Positions 59,504-64,000 of a stretch of DNA of 64,000 nucleotides are shown here, in pieces (position 1 is the stretch's first letter; each line of letters begins with the position of its first letter). The position numbers and the translations under genes are program-made. The notes under the pieces are model-generated. The model had not been told where the DNA came from. It made no database searches and was given only the letters and a program-made list of their open reading frames with translations. The stretch is from Lachnospiraceae bacterium (GTDB lineage: Bacteria; Bacillota; Clostridia; Lachnospirales; Lachnospiraceae): the NCBI GenBank assembly GCA_910575105.1, contig CAJTDK010000003.1, positions 1 to 64,000 on the forward strand, written 5' to 3'.

Positions 59504-60121
59504 CTAAGCCTCGACATCTATCTGATGCCCCTCAAACATAGCCGCTGCACTCGGCGGTACATAAAGCGGCCCCCCTACGTATTTGATCTCGATGCCTGGA
59601 TACTGCAGGATCGACAGTTCAATATCGCCTGGTATAAATTCAATATCACCTTTCTGAACCTTTGTATCAAAGTTCAGCTTATCCATCTGATATTCAATAT
59701 GAAACTCCGGCTGCTCCCACTCGATATTCGGACCCGCTTTCGGAAGGAAATCTAAGGTAAAATCTCCGGTCGGTTCTGCTGTCCGCTGAGCAAATATCTG
59801 ATTCAGCACTTCAGCTCCCTGGCCCACTTTTGCATTCAACAAGAGCTGCCCCTCCTTTACATAATTCGCTGTCGCATTGTACGCCACATTCTTTCCCGCC
59901 TGAGCTTTCTGGCTAATCATCGTCTTTGTGGTCGGTACGACAGAATTCCTCGCCTCATATGTGTCGATGTGGAGCTTGATCGGACGGCTCTTGATCTTCA
60001 TGCCGCCTTTATTCCTGCTGATTTCCACTTCGGCAGTGCTGTTCTGATATTCCAGTGATGCATTCTGAACCTTGAGTTCATACTTGATCGGTATTGTCTT
60101 AATCTCCAGCAACTGTTCCAT
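59504..60121 (-). CDS. DUF6470-family (YviE-like) protein
   Basis: The 205-residue protein begins MEQLLEIKTIPIKYELKVQNASLEY and is rich in beta-strand, with conserved IKSRPIKLHIDTYEARNSVVPTTK and IEFIPGDIELSILQYPGIEIKYVGGPLYVPPSA. The position between flgL and fliW matches YviE of Bacillus. Its role in flagellar assembly is unknown. Confidence 0.85.
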   Translation of the reverse strand: MEQLLEIKTIPIKYELKVQNASLEYQNSTAEVEISRNKGGMKIKSRPIKLHIDTYEARNSVVPTTKTMISQKAQAGKNVAYNATANYVKEGQLLLNAKVGQGAEVLNQIFAQRTAEPTGDFTLDFLPKAGPNIEWEQPEFHIEYQMDKLNFDTKVQKGDIEFIPGDIELSILQYPGIEIKYVGGPLYVPPSAAAMFEGHQIDVEA

Positions 60122-60160
60122 ATCGCTCTCTCCTTTCTCCCATTTTCCTCACATTTATGT

Positions 60161-61276
60161 CTAATCCATAAAGTCAAGCAACGAATTCCCCAGCAGACTC
60201 GTTCCAATCTTAAGCGCCGCGTCGTATGAATACTTCGCATACGTCTCGTTCGTAATCGCAAGCGCCGGGGCGATGCCGATCGCATCCTGATACTGCTCCT
60301 TGATATTCTGGGACTCCTGATCAAGTCTGGTTAAAGTATTCTCAAGAAGCTGGGCTTTCGTTCCTACTCTTGCGAACTGATTCTGCAGTTCTTCACGCCC
60401 GGACTTGAACTGATTCCACATCGCTTCGCACAGCTCGCGGTCAAGCGGCTCTTTTTCAAGCACATCCGCCATCTGACCTGCCAGAACGATGATATTGTTG
60501 CTTAACGGCATATACTTACTTGCACTATCCTTATCGTCAATTACTCCGTCTCCAATTTCATTCCCATTTGCATCTTGCTTACCAGCAACATCAGCTACTG
60601 GCGAATCATACACTTTTACGTTGGTCGTCCCGTATCCTACTGCCAGAATCCCCGGGAACGCCATGTCAAACGCGCTGGATGGAACGATCTCACCAGCATT
60701 CGGATGTCCGTCAGGATAAAATGTCATACCAAATCCGATATCCACATACTGGGTCTGTCCTGTCAGCTTCTTCATCGCTTCTGCGTCATTAACATCTATC
60801 CCCTGATAGGTAAGCTTACCGCCATCCAGGTCGAATGGAACATTCCTTCCGTCCGTACCTGCCATAATGAAAGTATCGCCGTACTGCGTATTTAATGCGT
60901 GCACAAGACTTTCCTGCAGCGCTCTTAAATTCTGCGCATACGCGGTTCTTCCCTCAGTACCTGTCGGATCATTCAACGCAGACATAAATTCACTCTCATC
61001 AATCTGGTTCGCATATCCGCTTAACTCATTCAAAATATCAGACTGGCTGTCAATCCATTTCTGTGTATTTTTTACTGTATCAATATAATCCTCATTTCTT
61101 GCATGCCTGCGCTCTAAGATCATCCCCTTCGCTGCCGCCGCCGGATCTTCATAGGACCACTGGAAACGCCTGCCCGTCTCTACCTGCTGCCTTGCTCTTT
61201 CCAAGCCGCCGATGTTATCCATCAGATTATTGGTATAGTTCCTTCTAATCATATTCGTAGTAATACGCATTCCCAT
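60161..61276 (-). CDS. flgL: Flagellar hook-associated protein FlgL (HAP3)
   Basis: The 371-residue protein has a flagellin-like N-terminal helical D0/D1 region (MRITTNMIRRNYTNNLMDNIGGLERARQQVETGRRFQWSYEDPAAAAKG) and a C-terminal helix region (LENTLTRLDQESQNIKEQYQDAIGIAPALAITNETYAKYSYDAALKIGTSLLGNSLLDFMD). The middle domain is variable. It forms the junction between hook and filament together with FlgK. Confidence 0.94.
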   Translation of the reverse strand: MGMRITTNMIRRNYTNNLMDNIGGLERARQQVETGRRFQWSYEDPAAAAKGMILERRHARNEDYIDTVKNTQKWIDSQSDILNELSGYANQIDESEFMSALNDPTGTEGRTAYAQNLRALQESLVHALNTQYGDTFIMAGTDGRNVPFDLDGGKLTYQGIDVNDAEAMKKLTGQTQYVDIGFGMTFYPDGHPNAGEIVPSSAFDMAFPGILAVGYGTTNVKVYDSPVADVAGKQDANGNEIGDGVIDDKDSASKYMPLSNNIIVLAGQMADVLEKEPLDRELCEAMWNQFKSGREELQNQFARVGTKAQLLENTLTRLDQESQNIKEQYQDAIGIAPALAITNETYAKYSYDAALKIGTSLLGNSLLDFMD

Positions 61277-61291
61277 AATACCGCCTCCTTA

Positions 61292-64000
61292 TTATCTGCC
61301 GCAGACACCGGTCTGTGTGATCAACCGCTCAAGGATCTCATCCATGACTGTCATCAGACGTGACGCTGCTTTATACGACTGTGAATATTTCATCAAACTC
61401 ATTACTTCCTCATCCATCCATACACCAGATACAGAATCTTTATCATCCGCAATCTGATTCAATACTGTCGTACGTGTCTCAAGTATCCGTGATGTCGCCT
61501 GTCGTTCAATCGCTTGTGTATCCTGAATGCTTACATAACACTCATCAAGCGTTCCTTTGAAGACTTCCCCGCTCTTCGGGTCAACAAAGGAATGCGTCTG
61601 TGTAGATAATGCCTCAATCATCTTGTTTACATTCCAGTTATCTGTTGAGTTGCCTCCTTCTAATGGCGCTTTGGCTGTATTGATCCTGACTTCGCCCTTC
61701 ATCCATCCGTCGGAAACTTTGATGGTCGTTGCGGTAAAGTTGACTGGAATCTCGGCCTGTTGGCTTGTATATTTTACAGTGCCGTCGTCATTCAGCAAGA
61801 CGTTTCCGTTTCCATCCATCTCAGGCACCATCGCCTTCTTATTATCCTGTTCATTGCCGTCCGCATCTGTATATGTAGCCTCTGTTGTCCAGTTGCCGTC
61901 CTGATCTATATACAAAGGAGCCATCTCCGGCGATGTGTCGGTCGATGTAAAAAGCGCATTACCCGGCTTGATTACCTTCTCTGTTTTTTGCTGCTCTTTG
62001 CCGTTCACGGTTTCCATGACCGGCTTGCCGTCTTTATCGACTAACGGTACTTCTTCCGTCATGTTCAGGATATTCATCGTCGATGCAAATTCATTGACAA
62101 ATGTATCAAGCATCTTCTGGTAGTACTGGATACCCTTTGTGTCACTGGCTCCGGCTCCGGTCGCGAGATCTACATCAAAAACTTCTGCCTTATTCAGCAT
62201 ATCCAGATCGCCCTTGAGCACGCCCTCTGAAAGATTGTCGTTAATGGAAACTGTGATTCTGTCTAATACGGATTTCGCTACAGTGACATTCGCAGCCGTT
62301 GTCTGATTAGCTCCTGTAACATCTAAAGTTGCCGGATCCAATGTTGTGTTGACACTGACGCTGCCCTTCACACTACCATTAGCATCTCTGGATACAAGAA
62401 CCGGATCATTTGGAGATGCCGCTGTACCCGTAACAAGCGTTACCGTCATCACATTGTCAGGACCCAACGTCGCATTAAGCGTATTATCCGGGAAATATCC
62501 CCGAAGCTCATCGACCTTCTCAACACGGTCTTTCTCATACTGCTTAATCTTCGCTTCAATCTCTGTAATCTGCTTTTTCGTATCCGATATCGCATTATTG
62601 ACCGCACTATTGACCGTCTTACTTGCAGGTGCAGTAACTCCACCCGCCGTAAATTGAACATCCGCATCCTGATTCGTTAATACATTGCTGACTTTAACAT
62701 GAGTCTTTCCATTTGCTGCAATCAATGGTGTTGACACTGCATTTCCAGCCGCATCCGTCGAATTCAAGTTCACTTCCATGAAATTCGGGTCAGCAGCAGA
62801 CATCTGATAGCTTACACCCGGCAAATACTTCTCAATCTTGCTAAAATTCTGATAACGCGTATTCTGAGCTGCCGTGCGCTCGTTTTGAGCTGCGTTAAGC
62901 TCCGTCTGCTTACTTTGCAGATTCTTCTTCGCCGCAGTGAGCTGTGCATTAAGCTCCGCCTTCTTCTGCGCATCAGTCTCGGCCTTAATCTGCGTTCTCA
63001 AAGTGTCAATCGCTGTGTTCAGCGTAGTAATATCTGTATTCAACGTGTCTATCTTTGTGTTCGCAGTGTTGACAGCCGTATTCATAGCCTCTATTGTATC
63101 TAAATAGCTATTAATTCTGTCCTCATAAGTCTTCGCTGTAGCACTAGAATCGTCTGTAATCTTCGTCTGTAACTGTGCAATCCTATCCTGCGCTTTCAGG
63201 ATAGATTCATTCAATTCAGCGATATCATCAAGATAACTGTTGATCTCATTCGGCAGCTCCTTTTTCAGAGCCTCCATACCGCCGCCGTAAGTCTTGGGAT
63301 TCTCTTCCGCCGTCTTAAAGTACAGCTCAATCGGCTCTACGATATCACCGGCTTTATGGCCGTTGCCATCTTCCTGATACTTTGACAGGTTAACTTCGCC
63401 GCCTCTGTTATCTTCAACCAGTCTGACCTTTGTTCCGTCGGCCAGCCTGACATCGATATTGAGCACGTCAACAACGATTCCCCCGCCCAGATCCTGCTTT
63501 TCATACGTTGCCTCAATCGGGAAATACGTAGCCAGGGAATCGATCAGCTCATTCCTTGAATCCATAAGCTCCAGCGCCGGACTGCCAAGCACCTGCGCCT
63601 GCTTGATCGCGATATTCTTATCTACAATGTCTTGTATTGTTTTATTAATCTCCGGGATTACATTATCATTCAGCTTCGTCTTTAAAGTGTCATAAACTCC
63701 CTGAATCTCAATTCCATTCTGACGGATCGTATTCAGAAGAACCTCACATGCAGAACGTACGACAGTATCTGCCGGAACAGTTCCTGTGTTATCGCCCTTT
63801 GAGAGGTTCTGAAGCTGTGAAATAATCGACTTAAACTGAGCAGATACAGCATCCTTATCCGTCTCGTCAAATATCTGCCCGATCTGGGCAAGAACAGCGT
63901 CCATCGCATCGGCAGTCCCCACCTTCGGGAGCTGGCTGCGGTACTGAATATCAAGAAATGGGTCTCTGATCTGGCTGACGCCGGTCATCATAACACCCTG
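61292..64000 (-). CDS. flgK: Flagellar hook-associated protein FlgK, 5' end outside window
   Basis: The visible part is 899 residues from MMTGVSQIRDPFLDIQYRSQLPKVG, which is an internal segment; the usual N-terminal D0 region lies beyond the window. The C-terminus is normal for FlgK (WMDEEVMSLMKYSQSYKAASRLMTVMDEILERLI). The protein is much longer than usual FlgK because the middle contains coiled-coil blocks (about 250-385 and 455-495) and two extra helix-beta modules like the canonical one at about 143-200. FlgK joins hook to filament and caps the hook. It starts the flgK-flgL-DUF6470-fliW-csrA operon. Confidence 0.93.
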   Translation of the reverse strand, partial: QGVMMTGVSQIRDPFLDIQYRSQLPKVGTADAMDAVLAQIGQIFDETDKDAVSAQFKSIISQLQNLSKGDNTGTVPADTVVRSACEVLLNTIRQNGIEIQGVYDTLKTKLNDNVIPEINKTIQDIVDKNIAIKQAQVLGSPALELMDSRNELIDSLATYFPIEATYEKQDLGGGIVVDVLNIDVRLADGTKVRLVEDNRGGEVNLSKYQEDGNGHKAGDIVEPIELYFKTAEENPKTYGGGMEALKKELPNEINSYLDDIAELNESILKAQDRIAQLQTKITDDSSATAKTYEDRINSYLDTIEAMNTAVNTANTKIDTLNTDITTLNTAIDTLRTQIKAETDAQKKAELNAQLTAAKKNLQSKQTELNAAQNERTAAQNTRYQNFSKIEKYLPGVSYQMSAADPNFMEVNLNSTDAAGNAVSTPLIAANGKTHVKVSNVLTNQDADVQFTAGGVTAPASKTVNSAVNNAISDTKKQITEIEAKIKQYEKDRVEKVDELRGYFPDNTLNATLGPDNVMTVTLVTGTAASPNDPVLVSRDANGSVKGSVSVNTTLDPATLDVTGANQTTAANVTVAKSVLDRITVSINDNLSEGVLKGDLDMLNKAEVFDVDLATGAGASDTKGIQYYQKMLDTFVNEFASTMNILNMTEEVPLVDKDGKPVMETVNGKEQQKTEKVIKPGNALFTSTDTSPEMAPLYIDQDGNWTTEATYTDADGNEQDNKKAMVPEMDGNGNVLLNDDGTVKYTSQQAEIPVNFTATTIKVSDGWMKGEVRINTAKAPLEGGNSTDNWNVNKMIEALSTQTHSFVDPKSGEVFKGTLDECYVSIQDTQAIERQATSRILETRTTVLNQIADDKDSVSGVWMDEEVMSLMKYSQSYKAASRLMTVMDEILERLITQTGVCGR

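Overview
The window looks like a Lachnospiraceae-type gut Firmicute (Clostridia). The evidence is a Gram-positive housekeeping order (birA, coaX, dusB, greA, lysS), a BceRSAB-type module, a zinc-type ribosomal protein S18, class B sortase, an S-box metK leader, FliW/CsrA next to flgK-flgL, and many Clostridia-specific DUF proteins. The assignment comes from gene content and protein resemblance only; no searches were run.

The window falls into two halves. About 1-30800 is a mosaic of conjugative or mobilizable element DNA. About 30815-64000 is ordinary chromosome. The boundary lies just beyond the 3' end of lysS, where two short direct repeats suggest an element end.

Mobile half, left part (1-11.8 kb). 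A broken tyrosine recombinase is joined out of frame to a relaxase lacking its N-terminus. A minus-strand set of conjugative-element accessory genes follows: two unrecognised proteins, one interrupted by TGA; an Rpn-type nuclease; YodL-domain proteins; a TTRAP protein; an NTase/LPD16-like protein; a CD1108-like protein; ParA; and a DUF3970-like protein. At least three genes are damaged, two of them at G runs. An ISAs1-type transposase fragment ends this part.

Mobile half, middle (11.9-20.3 kb). This is cargo and mobilization: a MATE pump with a divergent PadR regulator and a clear operator array; an MFS pump with a TetR regulator and a palindromic operator; two paralogous OmpR-type DNA-binding proteins without a receiver domain; an XRE regulator; a candidate oriT; and mobC plus an intact relaxase.

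Mobile half, right part (20.3-30.6 kb). A second, related element backbone carries a probable type I toxin-antitoxin pair, a TTRAP protein and a 1537-residue polyvalent protein (ArdC-like, zincin, YodL, nucleotidyltransferase, LPD16-like). It also has a RepA_N-type initiator gene with seven 23-bp iterons inside its coding sequence and an in-frame TAA, followed by ParB, ParA and DUF3970-like and DUF6075-like proteins. The two ParA genes and accessory sets look like paralogous backbones of two nested or tandem elements.

Chromosomal half. On the minus strand the main units are lysS, greA (with a MITE-like repeat after it), dusB-coaX-DUF6145-birA, an SPFH/NfeD pair, an rRNA methyltransferase gene, a histidine kinase/response regulator pair, metK with a SAM-I riboswitch, BceRSAB, murA, aroK, rpsF-ssb-rpsR, DUF951, srtB, an L-cysteine desulfidase-like gene, a PucR regulator and a SprT/YgjP-like metalloprotease gene. 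tRNA-Cys, a deoxyinosine glycosylase gene, a DUF4474 gene and a metallophosphoesterase gene lie on the plus strand. The flagellar cluster flgK (cut by the window edge)-flgL-DUF6470-fliW-csrA closes the window, and its FlgK carries extra copies of an internal module.
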